Shown: positions 44,476-52,754 of the stretch, one piece after another
How the letters are laid out: every line of letters starts with the position of its first letter
Position numbering within the stretch: the first letter of the stretch is position 1
Assembly (NCBI RefSeq): GCF_022810305.1
Contig: NZ_JALGQH010000027.1
Coordinates: 1 to 64,000 of the forward strand
Reading direction: 5' to 3'
DNA: 64,000 bases
Source: Rhodococcus sp. ARC_M6
GTDB taxonomy: Bacteria; Actinomycetota; Actinomycetes; Mycobacteriales; Mycobacteriaceae
Translations under genes and position numbers: made by a program
The notes under the pieces: model-generated
Seen by the model: the letters and a program-made list of their open reading frames with translations, nothing else
Told to the model about the DNA's origin: nothing
The model's database searches: none

Positions 44476-44513
44476 AAAAAAGGCCCCGGAGCGGAAAGCT
44501 CACAGGGCCTTAA
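44476..44513 (-). terminator. Strong leftward terminator upstream of the scaffold gene
   Basis: On the minus strand AAGGCCC...GGGGCC with the inner GTGAGCTTTCCGCTC is followed by TTTTTTG. It would separate head-gene expression from the packaging genes unless readthrough or antitermination occurs. Confidence 0.85.
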
Positions 44514-44530
44514 AGTTTGAAACTAGAAAG

Positions 44531-44815
44531 TCATTTGGAGAGTTGAGACGCCTGAAATTCGGCGAGGCATCCAGGGCACCAGTGGATGTCTCCGTATGCA
44601 TGGCCTGGACCCTCATGTCTGGGGACTGGCACAAGCTTCACTGGCACACTCTCTTTCATTGGAAGGATGTCCCGCTCAATGCCGTCGATAAACTTGGTCA
44701 GCAGCTCATCTGCCTCATCGTCATCCATGTCACTGTAGAGCGGGCCTTCTTGCGCGAGAAGGTCACTGAGCCGGTTCCACAACTCGTTACGCTGATTCAT
44801 GTTCAACGCGCTCAC
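44531..44815 (-). CDS. 94-residue protein with CxxC motif
   Basis: From GTG 44815 (VSALNMNQRNELWNRLSDLL), overlapping the previous stop (GTGA) with GAAAGG ahead. It is acidic (YSDMDDDEADELLTKFIDG) and ends with a possible zinc half-site HWCPGC. The previous gene also carries Cys pairs; a role in DNA or RNA contact is possible, but nothing is diagnostic. Confidence 0.6.
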   Translation of the reverse strand: MSALNMNQRNELWNRLSDLLAQEGPLYSDMDDDEADELLTKFIDGIERDILPMKESVPVKLVPVPRHEGPGHAYGDIHWCPGCLAEFQASQLSK

Positions 44816-45021
44816 AGTTGGCCTTTCAGTCTGAATATGTCCGGCAAGGAATCCCATCGACTCGCACTAGTGCACGGCGGGGAAGGAGAGTAATTGACTG
44901 CGGTCTTGCAGGTTCGACAGAGGTTTAGCTGCCAGCCTCGAAGTTCCACACCACACCACGCGCAGCGCCGCCGGAATGCAATCTTCGCTGCGACGAGTTC
45001 TGCGGGCTTGCTTCCAAACAT
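44812..45021 (-). CDS. Small zinc-ribbon protein
   Basis: About 69 residues from ATG 45021 (MFGSKPAELVAAKIAF); a TTG at 45042 would add seven. RRCAWCGVELRGWQLNLCRTCK is a CxxC-CxxC zinc ribbon. It is translationally coupled to the next small gene. Found between the MuF-like and scaffold genes; function unknown. Confidence 0.6.
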   Translation of the reverse strand: MFGSKPAELVAAKIAFRRRCAWCGVELRGWQLNLCRTCKTAVNYSPSPPCTSASRWDSLPDIFRLKGQL

Positions 45022-45053
45022 CGGCAAGACGTTACCTTTCAACAGATTTGGGG

Positions 45054-46085
45054 CTACGTCATGTAGCCGTACAGTTTGAGCAGACGCAACGCATCCGCAC
45101 GATCAGTAGCAATCTGGTAAATACCTTCTGGTAAAAGTCTCGGAGCCTTAGCCTCGAAATACCTACGACCACGAACATCCGTCCGACGCTCCGCATAACC
45201 AGCCTGCGACATCGCCTGATACGCAACACCACGACGAGTCTTACCCTCATCCGTAATCGCAATATCCTGGCCATAGATGCGTTCTTTCTTCAGTCGGCCA
45301 GATGGAATCCATCCGCGAAGATTGGTTTGCGCCGTAGACATACCGCGCCGAGCATTAATGACCTGATTCATGTCAGCGCCATCGCGGATCGCCTGCGCCC
45401 CAGCCTTAGTGAACTGCCGATCCTGCGCATCCGGAGTCATCACATCGAAATACAGTTGCGGGTCGGTACGTAGATCGCCAGACTTGTTTTCCGTCACCGG
45501 AATATGTCGGCAATCGCAGCCAGGGTGCCGGTCAAACCCTGCGTTGTACTTGTAATACTTGCCAGCCAGCAGGACGCAGCGAGAGCATGAAGGCGGGTTC
45601 AACATCCGCACATAGCCGACCTTGTCCCGAGACGTGATGTGAAGCGAAGTAGCGGCACGGGAAGCGTCAGCAACCTGCACCTGCAGCCTCGTAAGCAACG
45701 CTGTCAGGCCAGAACCCCACGCCTGCGCAGTCGATAACCCCTCAGCAATACCGCCCTTAGCGGTAATCACAGCGCCATACATCAACGAATCAAGCGCACG
45801 CCCATCAGACGCAACACCAACCAGACCACCAAGCTCAGGCGCAGCATCCGCAGCAATATCAATCTCAAGCTCATCCAACACATCAGCCACATACGCGCCA
45901 GAACCAGCCATAGCCCGACCCTGACCCGCCGCAACCAACTCCAAAAGCATCGGCAAATTCCGGTCAAACCACACATCAAAATCAGGCGGCGGACGAGAAC
46001 CCCACAACTCAGCAGCAACACCAAGAACCTCAGCCGTAATCCCCCGCTGCTCCGCATAATGCGCGGCAGCAGCATCAGGCAGCAT
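45054..46085 (-). CDS. MuF-like minor capsid protein
   Basis: A 343-residue protein overlapping the portal gene by 11 bp. The C-terminal half has the SPP1 gp7/Mu gpF pattern: SLHITSRDKVGYVRML, then NPPSCSRCVLLAGKYYKYNAGF and HPGCDCRHIPV (Cys/His cluster, likely zinc). It is placed between portal and scaffold, the standard location. It may also process or join the internal head proteins. Confidence 0.8.
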   Translation of the reverse strand: MLPDAAAAHYAEQRGITAEVLGVAAELWGSRPPPDFDVWFDRNLPMLLELVAAGQGRAMAGSGAYVADVLDELEIDIAADAAPELGGLVGVASDGRALDSLMYGAVITAKGGIAEGLSTAQAWGSGLTALLTRLQVQVADASRAATSLHITSRDKVGYVRMLNPPSCSRCVLLAGKYYKYNAGFDRHPGCDCRHIPVTENKSGDLRTDPQLYFDVMTPDAQDRQFTKAGAQAIRDGADMNQVINARRGMSTAQTNLRGWIPSGRLKKERIYGQDIAITDEGKTRRGVAYQAMSQAGYAERRTDVRGRRYFEAKAPRLLPEGIYQIATDRADALRLLKLYGYMT

Positions 46086-47415
46086 TAGCCTTCACAATCC
46101 CCGCAATCTGCGACGCCGGCGAAGCCTTAGAATCCATCTCCCGCATCTGCTCACGCTGAGTCGCACTGTAACCAAGATCAATACGCGTCTGCTCCAACGG
46201 AACCAACCCAGACTCATACTTCTTCACAGCAGCATCAGCAACCTGCGCAACAGTCGGCGTAGACGGATCACGCCACACCGTCTCCAACTGATGATCACGA
46301 TCCTCAAGATCAGGCTTCCCGCGCAAAAACATCAGATTGATTCTCTGAACGTCCTCCCACGCACCACCCAAGAAAGTATGCTTCCGCTCAATACGCTTCA
46401 CCAACTGAGACTCCGACGAACGAATCGCATCAGCAGAAGGCACATTATTTCCACCAAAACCCATATAATGGGGCGGCAAAGCAGCAATCTGAGAAGTCAA
46501 CTGCGCCAACAGTTTGATCGTATTATGGAAGTTCGCCAGATCAGCCTCAGGGAACGTACCAACCTTGACATTCGAATCCTCAGACGCCCACAAACGGCCC
46601 TTAATCTTCGACCATGAAGACACCGGATTGCCATTGCGGTCAACGAAATCGGACTGCTTCAACCCGAACGCCCAACGACGCGGCATCGCATGAAACTCCG
46701 CCGAAGTCATCATGTCCGTAGCCATCTTGTTCGCCGCATCAGCCAACGGAATAATGTCTTTGAACTCGGTGACACCATCAGGACGCAAGAGGCGTGGCTT
46801 ATTCACAAGCGGCACAACAGGAACAATGCCGAAATTGTGTTTGTCGTTGAACGCGCCAGGCTTCCACGCGCCAGCATCCTTGACGAACTCCGCAGTTTCA
46901 ACCGGCGTGTACACCAAAATGTGCTCGACCTCGTCCAGATCCTTCCACTTCTTGATAGCAGCAGAAACCTTACGAGTCTTCGGATCACGTTGCGCCCACA
47001 CCTGAAACGGAGACTCAACCGTATTGCGAGGCGGCTTGTCCGCTTCTTCGTTCTTGTTGATCAGCACATATGAACGGCCCATCGCCAACGACTCCAAGTG
47101 CCCCTGCTGAGACTGCTCATCCATGTCATTGTATTGCCAACCAGCCCACAACACTTCATCCTCGACATCAGAGTCCGCATACCGGAAACCCTCAACATCC
47201 AAACGGTTTTCGCAAGCATCAGCAACCAGACGCGCCCAATTTAGAACCAGCTCAACCGCAGTCTCGCCCAGCTCCTCCTTCATCGCCTCAGACATGTACT
47301 TGAGGGGCTGCTCACCCTCCAAATAGTTGTCCCACTTCGTCAGATTCGCAACATCGGCCGTCAAACCCTTCTCAAGAACCGGGATCAGATCAATTGGTGC
47401 AATAGTGTCGGCCAT
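46075..47415 (-). CDS. Portal protein (SPP1 Gp6-like)
   Basis: About 446 residues from ATG 47415 (MADTIAPIDLIPVLE); GTG 47427 is an alternative. Hallmarks include NYLEGEQPLKYMSEAM-like opening, NWARLVADACENRLDVEGF, SPFQVWAQRDPKTRKVSAAI and the stem-like region PPHYMGFGGNNVPSADAIRSSE. Forms the ring through which DNA enters the head. Confidence 0.9.
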   Translation of the reverse strand: MADTIAPIDLIPVLEKGLTADVANLTKWDNYLEGEQPLKYMSEAMKEELGETAVELVLNWARLVADACENRLDVEGFRYADSDVEDEVLWAGWQYNDMDEQSQQGHLESLAMGRSYVLINKNEEADKPPRNTVESPFQVWAQRDPKTRKVSAAIKKWKDLDEVEHILVYTPVETAEFVKDAGAWKPGAFNDKHNFGIVPVVPLVNKPRLLRPDGVTEFKDIIPLADAANKMATDMMTSAEFHAMPRRWAFGLKQSDFVDRNGNPVSSWSKIKGRLWASEDSNVKVGTFPEADLANFHNTIKLLAQLTSQIAALPPHYMGFGGNNVPSADAIRSSESQLVKRIERKHTFLGGAWEDVQRINLMFLRGKPDLEDRDHQLETVWRDPSTPTVAQVADAAVKKYESGLVPLEQTRIDLGYSATQREQMREMDSKASPASQIAGIVKANAA

Positions 47416-47433
47416 CGGCACAACCACCCACTT

Positions 47434-47994
47434 TCAGAAAACAATCATTCGACTAGACGGGGCATCCGACCAGCCAGACTCACGAGCATCCGCCGCAGCC
47501 TCATGCGCCAAAATGGAAGCCATTGCAGGGTCAATCTTTTGATGATCCGCAGGCTTACCCAACACATACTTTTGGCCAGGCTTCGCAACCTTGCGACAGT
47601 TCGCCAACGCAATCGCCGTAATCGGACACCCATCCTGGGAAATACGGCCACTAGCTAAGTCGGTCTCAAAACGCCTGATGGCGTGAAACATTCGATCAAT
47701 CTTGTTTGTCGGCCACTCCGACACATGCTCATCGCCGTGAGTCAGCGACCAATCGCCAATCTCCGAATACCAGTCCTGCGGATCGCAATAGAATCTGCCT
47801 ACACGCCACGTCGAAAAGATTTCATCCACAGCAGCATTCACTTCGCCACGCGGAATCTGACCACCCCACTCATCCGGATTCCAGATCGCCGGACGCTTGT
47901 CAGGCCCGTACCGTGGGGTGAACTGCAAACCATCGCGAGTCTCACAGCGGATGGCGGTCCAGTCATTATTTTCACTGCCGTCAAAATCCGGCAC
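47434..47994 (-). CDS. Terminase large subunit, C-terminal nuclease fragment
   Basis: A 186-residue ORF from GTG 47994 (VPDFDGSENNDWTAIRCE). It carries the RNase-H-like nuclease part of TerL: acidic residues in PDFDGSENND and FYCDPQDWYSEIGDW, and the C-terminal DPAMASILAHEAAADARE. The frame differs from that of the ATPase ORF (48072-49067) and the linking sequence (47995-48071) contains stops in two frames, so the subunit is split. It could be made separately from the GTG or be dead. Confidence 0.8.
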   Translation of the reverse strand: MPDFDGSENNDWTAIRCETRDGLQFTPRYGPDKRPAIWNPDEWGGQIPRGEVNAAVDEIFSTWRVGRFYCDPQDWYSEIGDWSLTHGDEHVSEWPTNKIDRMFHAIRRFETDLASGRISQDGCPITAIALANCRKVAKPGQKYVLGKPADHQKIDPAMASILAHEAAADARESGWSDAPSSRMIVF

Positions 47995-48071
47995 TAACAG
48001 CCGTACCCGGTTCAGGGTTAGGAAGCCAAAGCACCAACATCACCCCCGAAACCTTCAATAACACAACAGAA
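47995..48071 (-). other. Break between the two terminase ORFs
   Basis: On the minus strand the ATPase frame ends at TGA 48074-48072 and has later stops; the nuclease frame is closed by TGA at 48042. Only the third frame (LLDSVVLLKVSG...NPEPGTAVSAGF) is open across the gap but continues neither partner for long. Two frame changes or a small deletion would be needed to rebuild a single TerL. No intein or intron is visible. Confidence 0.7.
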
Positions 48072-49067
48072 TCAAGCAGCCAACTCATCGTTCACGCCGG
48101 CATACCGCAAGTCCCACAAGCCCTCACGAAGCCACGAACCATGCCCATACACAATGCGATTACCAAAAAAGCGTTCAGCCTGAGCAGGATCACGCTCCGC
48201 CAACTCAGACGCATCAGCCTCAATGCGATCCAAATCCACCCAAAACGAATCCCCATACACAACCCGATGAATCTTCCGACGATCAGCCTTATTCGTCGCA
48301 TACTTCAAACCCGGAGGCCCCTGCAAAAAATCTCGATAAATATCATCCGACTTCGACTCATACGTCTGCTGAGCCACCGAATTCTCCGACGGATCCCAAG
48401 CATTCGTAGTCTCAACCGCACGACCACCCATACCAGCAAGACCACGCCGCTGCGTATCCGCCAGATTCCAGCCACCATTCGACTTCGTCCACGTACCAGT
48501 CTCATCCTGAACAACAAACGTCACACGCTGACCAAGCCGCGAACGAGCCTGAGACGTAACAGGTTCAATCGAACCGCCACCAGGAATATTGATCCGAGTC
48601 AAACCCGTATCAGGAATCAACGGCGACAACGAATCGCTGTAATCAATCATCGGCACCAAAGCGTCATAAACATTGCCAGTCTGATCCTCAGACGCCGCAG
48701 TAATCTGAATCAGCGGAGTAGACCAAGGACGGCCAACAGGCTCCCCGAAAGCATCCCAGCCATCAAAAACGACCGGCCCCACCGCCTCCGCGCAAACAAG
48801 CGCAGCAGAAAACGGCGACTTCCCCCACTTCTGAGGACGAACCAACTGCGACCGGCGATACGCAAACGCCGAACCATGACGGCGCGGATCAGCATCCACC
48901 CGAACCCGATAATGATTCAGCAGAAACGTCCACATCTCATCAGTCAACCGATACGGCTCACCCATCTGATCCATATCCGGGATAACACAATGCTCCTCAA
49001 TCCACTCACCAACCAAACCTCCAAGCGACGGAACCTCACCCAGCTCCTCCGGGCCTCTCCACGGCAT
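48072..49067 (-). CDS. Terminase large subunit, N-terminal ATPase fragment
   Basis: A 331-residue ORF. The viral packaging ATPase motifs are intact: Walker A-like RPQKWGKSPFSAAL and Walker B VTFVVQDETGTW, then a coupling region NLADTQRRGLAGMGG and TTNAWDPSE. It stops at NDELAA just where the nuclease domain should begin. Full TerL proteins of this type run to about 500-550 residues; here the two ORFs total about 517. Confidence 0.85.
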   Translation of the reverse strand: MPWRGPEELGEVPSLGGLVGEWIEEHCVIPDMDQMGEPYRLTDEMWTFLLNHYRVRVDADPRRHGSAFAYRRSQLVRPQKWGKSPFSAALVCAEAVGPVVFDGWDAFGEPVGRPWSTPLIQITAASEDQTGNVYDALVPMIDYSDSLSPLIPDTGLTRINIPGGGSIEPVTSQARSRLGQRVTFVVQDETGTWTKSNGGWNLADTQRRGLAGMGGRAVETTNAWDPSENSVAQQTYESKSDDIYRDFLQGPPGLKYATNKADRRKIHRVVYGDSFWVDLDRIEADASELAERDPAQAERFFGNRIVYGHGSWLREGLWDLRYAGVNDELAA

Positions 49068-49485
49068 CGCCAGCCACCTTCAATCTGCGTCTCGCCTTAG
49101 AAGCGGCAGGCTTCGAATCACGCTTACCAGCAACCTCATCCGCAACCACTTCCCACCGAAGACGCAACATCGCCATCGGAGACAAACCCAACCGATCCTC
49201 CAGCTGCCGCACCTCGCCCAGAAGAGTCGCCGAAATCGTTTCAGGACTCTCAACCAGACCAAGCACCATCACATAACGAGCAACCAGGCGAACCATCCCC
49301 TGCCGCTCCCACTGAGCAGCCTGAGGAGTCGCCCAAAACTCATGCCACACATCAGGACAATCGGACGCATACGGCCACACAGGAGCCTCACCAACACGAC
49401 CCTCAGCCGGCAACTGAACCGTGTTCGCAATAGGGGCATTCCGCCGCCGAGTTTGATCAGAAGGTTTCGGAGCAGGACCAGGCAT
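49036..49485 (-). CDS. Terminase small subunit
   Basis: A 149-residue protein from ATG 49485 (MPGPAPKPSDQTRRRN), preceded by AGGAGG. The MPGPAPKP..RRRN start, the WP..DCPDVWHEFW segment and the basic C-terminus (ASKARRRLKVAGD) are typical of actinophage TerS. It overlaps the start of the large subunit by 32 bp. It recognises the packaging site. Confidence 0.85.
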   Translation of the reverse strand: MPGPAPKPSDQTRRRNAPIANTVQLPAEGRVGEAPVWPYASDCPDVWHEFWATPQAAQWERQGMVRLVARYVMVLGLVESPETISATLLGEVRQLEDRLGLSPMAMLRLRWEVVADEVAGKRDSKPAASKARRRLKVAGDAVERPGGAG

Positions 49486-49584
49486 AAGCACCTCCTATCG
49501 ACTCGTGGAATGCGTACACATCTTTTTCGTCCTCATTCGCGGTGATTTTCGTTTCACCGTTTTCGACCTACGTCCCTGGGTGGG

Positions 49585-50247
49585 TCATGCGACCAGTAGG
49601 AGCTGCTCACCGCCTCCACGATCACCTTTGATGCTGTTGCATAGGAAGTGGGCTGCCCTGCAGTTCAGAGGCTCGTGCGTGCCGCCTGAGGCCAGCGGAA
49701 TGACGTGGTCGATTGTTGGGGCTTTGGGGTGTGGGACGACAGCTTTGCGGTTGATTGCCTTACCGCATAGATGGCATTTCCATCCGTCTCGTTCGAAGAC
49801 CTTTTGGGGTGAGACGTTTGCTACGAAGGCGTTGCGCTTGATGGCTCGCCGGCGGTGCTTGGCTTCACGCTTGGCCATGAGTCGTGCGGTCTCGGTGCAT
49901 GTGGGTGAGCATGTGCGTCTGGTGTACCTACAGGTAAAGAGGCTTGAGCATGTGACACATTCGCTGATGTAGACGCGCATTGACTTGATGGCGCTTCGGC
50001 ATGTGAGGCATTGGTCTACGTCGCAGTGTCTTCCGATGAATGGTTGCCGGCAGAGTTCGCAGTCGCGTGGGTAGACCACTGAGGATCGGACGGGTTCGGC
50101 TTTGCCGGTTCTTCCTGTCCGGTCGTAGCGTGCGAGGTTGACGCATCGGTAGCCGCAGTACTTGGCTGTTGCTTTGAGTGTGCGGAATGCTGTGTTGCAG
50201 TATGTGCAGGTCTTGCCGCATTGGGTGCGAGTAGCTCTCTGCTGCAA
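49585..50247 (-). CDS. HNH endonuclease 1 with zinc ribbons
   Basis: About 220 residues; the only start I see at this end is TTG 50247, so the N-terminus is uncertain. Several CxxC pairs (CTYC, CELC, CLTC, CVTC) precede the HNH core: WKCHLCGKAINR, then TIDHVIPLASGGTHEPLNCRAAHFLCN (His, Asn and zinc Cys in order). HNH proteins beside terminase are often required for cos cleavage (established). Confidence 0.8.
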   Translation of the reverse strand: MQQRATRTQCGKTCTYCNTAFRTLKATAKYCGYRCVNLARYDRTGRTGKAEPVRSSVVYPRDCELCRQPFIGRHCDVDQCLTCRSAIKSMRVYISECVTCSSLFTCRYTRRTCSPTCTETARLMAKREAKHRRRAIKRNAFVANVSPQKVFERDGWKCHLCGKAINRKAVVPHPKAPTIDHVIPLASGGTHEPLNCRAAHFLCNSIKGDRGGGEQLLLVA

Positions 50248-50322
50248 CTCAGTTGGTGGCCTGTCAAAGAATCAGATCGGAAGAATTGTTTCGAAAATTT
50301 GATTCAGAGTTTTGTTTGGGTT

Positions 50323-50865
50323 CTAGGCGTGCGAGCTTTTGTGATGCCATCGGCTTTCAAGTGCACGTCGGGTATTACATGCATGGCATGACTGAACTAG
50401 ATTCTCAGACCTGTTGTCATCCCGGATGCTGTTGACGTGATCGGCTTCTAAGTCGACCATCCATTCGACAGGTGTTTTGCACCAGTGACAATCGTGGACG
50501 CCAGGCCCGATGCGGGCGTAGAGAACCCTTCGATGCTCGTACACTGCACCTCTACGGTCAGCTAGCGGGTGGAACGGTTTTCCTAGGAGGACGTATCCTT
50601 CGCTGTGTGACCAGTGCCTGCCGATTCGTGACCGATCGGTGTTGACATCCCCGTATCGATGTTTGCGCATCGCGTGGGTTGAGCACAGCGATCGTGCTTG
50701 GTAGCGGTTCTGAGTGCAACCGTCAACAGAGCACTCTTGAGATTGGTTGGCTGCATTGTCTCGGGGAGGCCGACATCCTGCGGAACAGTACTTCGCTGGG
50801 CGACCAATTCTGTTTCGTGTGAACAGTTCTCTGCACGTGATGCACTGCTGTTCTGTTGTTGCCAT
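50323..50865 (-). CDS. HNH endonuclease 2
   Basis: A 180-residue protein, ATG 50865 after AAAGGGGCGG. A zinc-ribbon-like N-terminus (CITCRELF, KYCSAGC), an HNH_3-type core (EHRRVLYARIGPGVHDCHWC, then DLEADHVNSIRDDNRSENLVQSCHACN). Of the group that spreads as free-standing homing endonucleases. Independent of the two neighbouring HNH genes in sequence. Confidence 0.8.
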   Translation of the reverse strand: MATTEQQCITCRELFTRNRIGRPAKYCSAGCRPPRDNAANQSQECSVDGCTQNRYQARSLCSTHAMRKHRYGDVNTDRSRIGRHWSHSEGYVLLGKPFHPLADRRGAVYEHRRVLYARIGPGVHDCHWCKTPVEWMVDLEADHVNSIRDDNRSENLVQSCHACNTRRALESRWHHKSSHA

Positions 50866-50920
50866 GCCGCCCCTTTGGTTGTTCGGTTACGTTGTCCTCG
50901 GCGGGGTGTGGCAACTTCAT

Positions 50921-51268
50921 CTAGGTGTATCTGTTTCCGCGTGCTGAGTTGCATGATCTGCAGCGGATGGTGAGTGGTCCGTCTGGTGCGCCGCCGTTGG
51001 AGATTGCTGTGTTGTGGTCTGCTGTGAGGTCTGCTGCTGGGTGGGGTTGACGGTTCTCGTACCCTGGGCACCAGTTGCCTTCACGTGTTCGATGTTCACT
51101 GACTGCTTCGGCTCTGCGCTTCTGTTCGGCTGCTGTGCGTGTGCGCTTGGTGGGTGTGGTTGCCCGCTGGTATGCGTCACGTGCTGCTCTGTGCTCACGG
51201 CACTCTGCCTCTGGTTGCATCGAGGGGCATCCGGGTTGTGAACACACTCGTGTGCGTGCTCTCGCCAT
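50921..51268 (-). CDS. HNH endonuclease 3
   Basis: A 115-residue protein overlapping the 46-residue ORF upstream by TGATG. An N-terminal CSQPGCP zinc knuckle, a basic linker, and a minimal HNH core (DLTADHNTAISNGG, LTIRCRSCNSARGN). This compact type usually lies directly upstream of the terminase small subunit gene. Confidence 0.8.
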   Translation of the reverse strand: MARARTRVCSQPGCPSMQPEAECREHRAARDAYQRATTPTKRTRTAAEQKRRAEAVSEHRTREGNWCPGYENRQPHPAADLTADHNTAISNGGAPDGPLTIRCRSCNSARGNRYT

Positions 51269-51408
51269 CAGCGCTCACCCCGTAGCCATTGGTCCAACAG
51301 TCGGTCTGCGTAGGGTTCGAGGACTGCTAGTGCTGAGAGGTGTAGGTGTTGGTGCGCTTGGTGGATGAATGCTGCTGTGTCGGTGAGGTGTTGGGTGAGG
51401 GGGTTCAT
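51268..51408 (-). CDS. 46-residue protein ahead of the HNH genes
   Basis: ATG 51408 (MNPLTQHLTDTAAFIHQ) with GAAGAGGG ahead, stop overlapping the next start. Amphipathic helical and His-rich (HQAHQHLHLSALAVLEPY). It may be the first gene of the late transcript. Not recognised. Confidence 0.6.
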   Translation of the reverse strand: MNPLTQHLTDTAAFIHQAHQHLHLSALAVLEPYADRLLDQWLRGER

Positions 51409-51630
51409 TGTGTTGTTGCCCTCTTCATTTCCGCCGATTACTGCAACTCTGCGGCCCTCTGCGTCTTTGCCGTGAGACGCACGTTCGACACGAAACGGAT
51501 GAACGACCCCTTGGGAGCGTCCGGTTCGCCTGGCATGTTCACTGTCTGCAAGTCTTGGATCCAACCTGACTTACTCAGCGATCTCCCAAACCTGTGGTCT
51601 TCTCAGCCACGACGGTGGGAACATGTCACG

Positions 51631-52071
51631 ATGACTCAAATTGTGACAGCGCACATCAATGAAAATGCAGATACATACACGAATGTACGGCTCCGTTGGG
51701 TTGCCGTTGAAGGCGAAGTTGCCCTCGGCATTCTCACCGCAAAGCGCCGTCCCGTCCTAGGGTCGGAAGAAGCAGAAACCTACACATACGTCGAGATCAT
51801 TTACAACGCTAGTGACGTCAGAAGGGTCGGGTTCGACCTCGCTGTCCGCGCAAAGGCAGATGGCATGAAAAAGGGCCAGCCCCTGTATCGAACAGGTGTC
51901 GCCACCGAAAAGGGTGAATCGACGCTCGAAGAGGCTGGAATCGAAATCTCTCCTGATGCAAAGGCAAGCAGCTTCAGCAAGGGACCACTGGCACGGGAGA
52001 AGGCCATTGCGCTGGGCGATTCTGCACTGCAGTCGGCGGCAGATGATCTCGGGCTTAAGGTGTGGACATAA
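51631..52071 (+). CDS. Rightward gene of unknown function, between late and early regions
   Basis: A 146-residue protein, ATG 51631 (MTQIVTAHINENADTYTNV). Beta-rich first half (RLRWVAVEGEVALGIL, YTYVEIIYNASDVRRVGFDLAV) and a helical Ala-rich end (AREKAIALGDSALQSAADDLGLKV). It is the only rightward gene here and has its own strong hairpin at 52105-52137. It may be expressed from the prophage; no function is recognisable. Confidence 0.7.
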   Translation: MTQIVTAHINENADTYTNVRLRWVAVEGEVALGILTAKRRPVLGSEEAETYTYVEIIYNASDVRRVGFDLAVRAKADGMKKGQPLYRTGVATEKGESTLEEAGIEISPDAKASSFSKGPLAREKAIALGDSALQSAADDLGLKVWT

Positions 52072-52104
52072 TCGCAGTTGGCAGCAACTTCTCTGCGGTA
52101 CAAA

Positions 52105-52137
52105 GCAGGTGGTTGCCTAGCTCAGGCAACCACCTGC
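52105..52137. terminator. Perfect 14-bp inverted repeat between convergent genes
   Basis: GCAGGTGGTTGCCT pairs with AGGCAACCACCTGC over a 5-nt loop. It follows the rightward gene by 34 bp and precedes the end of the leftward gene at 52231. It probably stops transcripts from either side. Confidence 0.8.
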
Positions 52138-52230
52138 CGGGTGGACAACGGGAGTCACCACAGCTCACCATCATCAACACCATCCACCACGGCAGGCCCA
52201 TACCTGTGGACACTCACACCGACGCATGAG

Positions 52231-52497
52231 CTAGTACCATGTGCGAGAGTTAAACTCGGGTGCAACGTATTTCGCAAGAATTGGCTTGCCGCTCATGCCA
52301 ATCACTTGACCGATGGCATCAGCGGAACGTTCTGCATGGGAACGCTTCTTGGCGGTTGGTCCACTTTCCGCTTGTGCGTCGGGCGTCGCACAAGCGCCTT
52401 GACTGTTGGTAACTTCAGCCCCTCGCCGCTGTCCATCTGATTGGCGCTTTCTCGCTTTGGCTTTGACCTTCTCCTCAATCTTCGCCGCCAACGCCAT
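52231..52497 (-). CDS. Small Lys/Arg-rich protein (early region, last gene)
   Basis: An 88-residue protein, ATG 52497 after GGAGAAG. A charged helix (AAKIEEKVKAKARKRQSD), a disordered Ser/Gln/Ala middle and ERSADAIGQVIGMSGKPI at the C-terminus. Probably nucleic-acid-contacting by charge; not recognised. Lies beyond a strong terminator, so its expression needs readthrough or its own promoter. Confidence 0.6.
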   Translation of the reverse strand: MALAAKIEEKVKAKARKRQSDGQRRGAEVTNSQGACATPDAQAESGPTAKKRSHAERSADAIGQVIGMSGKPILAKYVAPEFNSRTWY

Positions 52498-52520
52498 CTT
52501 CTCCGAATGTTCCGCGAAAA

Positions 52521-52553
52521 GTAAAAGGACCCAGCCTCGTGGGAAGCTGGGTC
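52521..52553 (-). terminator. Leftward terminator of the early operon
   Basis: On the minus strand GACCCAGC pairs with GCTGGGTC through a 10-nt loop, followed by CTTTTACTTTT. It is a strong intrinsic terminator about 200 bp after the gene ending at 52755. The 200 bp between hold no gene that I can support. Confidence 0.85.
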
Positions 52554-52754
52554 ATAGGTTTGTGGGGGCAGTTATCGTCAGCCCCGTAGACGTGTGCGCT
52601 TTTCCAGATGGCCAGTGCGGTCGAGCCGCGCCACGATGCCATTGAGCGCTATCGGTCGTGCGGGTGGCGTTGAATGTCTAGGCAGCCCGCTGCAAACCAA
52701 CTCATATCATCATCATTGCATTGTCATGTCTCACACCGGTTTAAGGCGCGATTG

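Noticed and set aside
49036..49491. tRNA or tmRNA as the integration target
   Set aside because: No cloverleaf or CCA-type end is found at either junction; serine integrases do not need tRNA genes.
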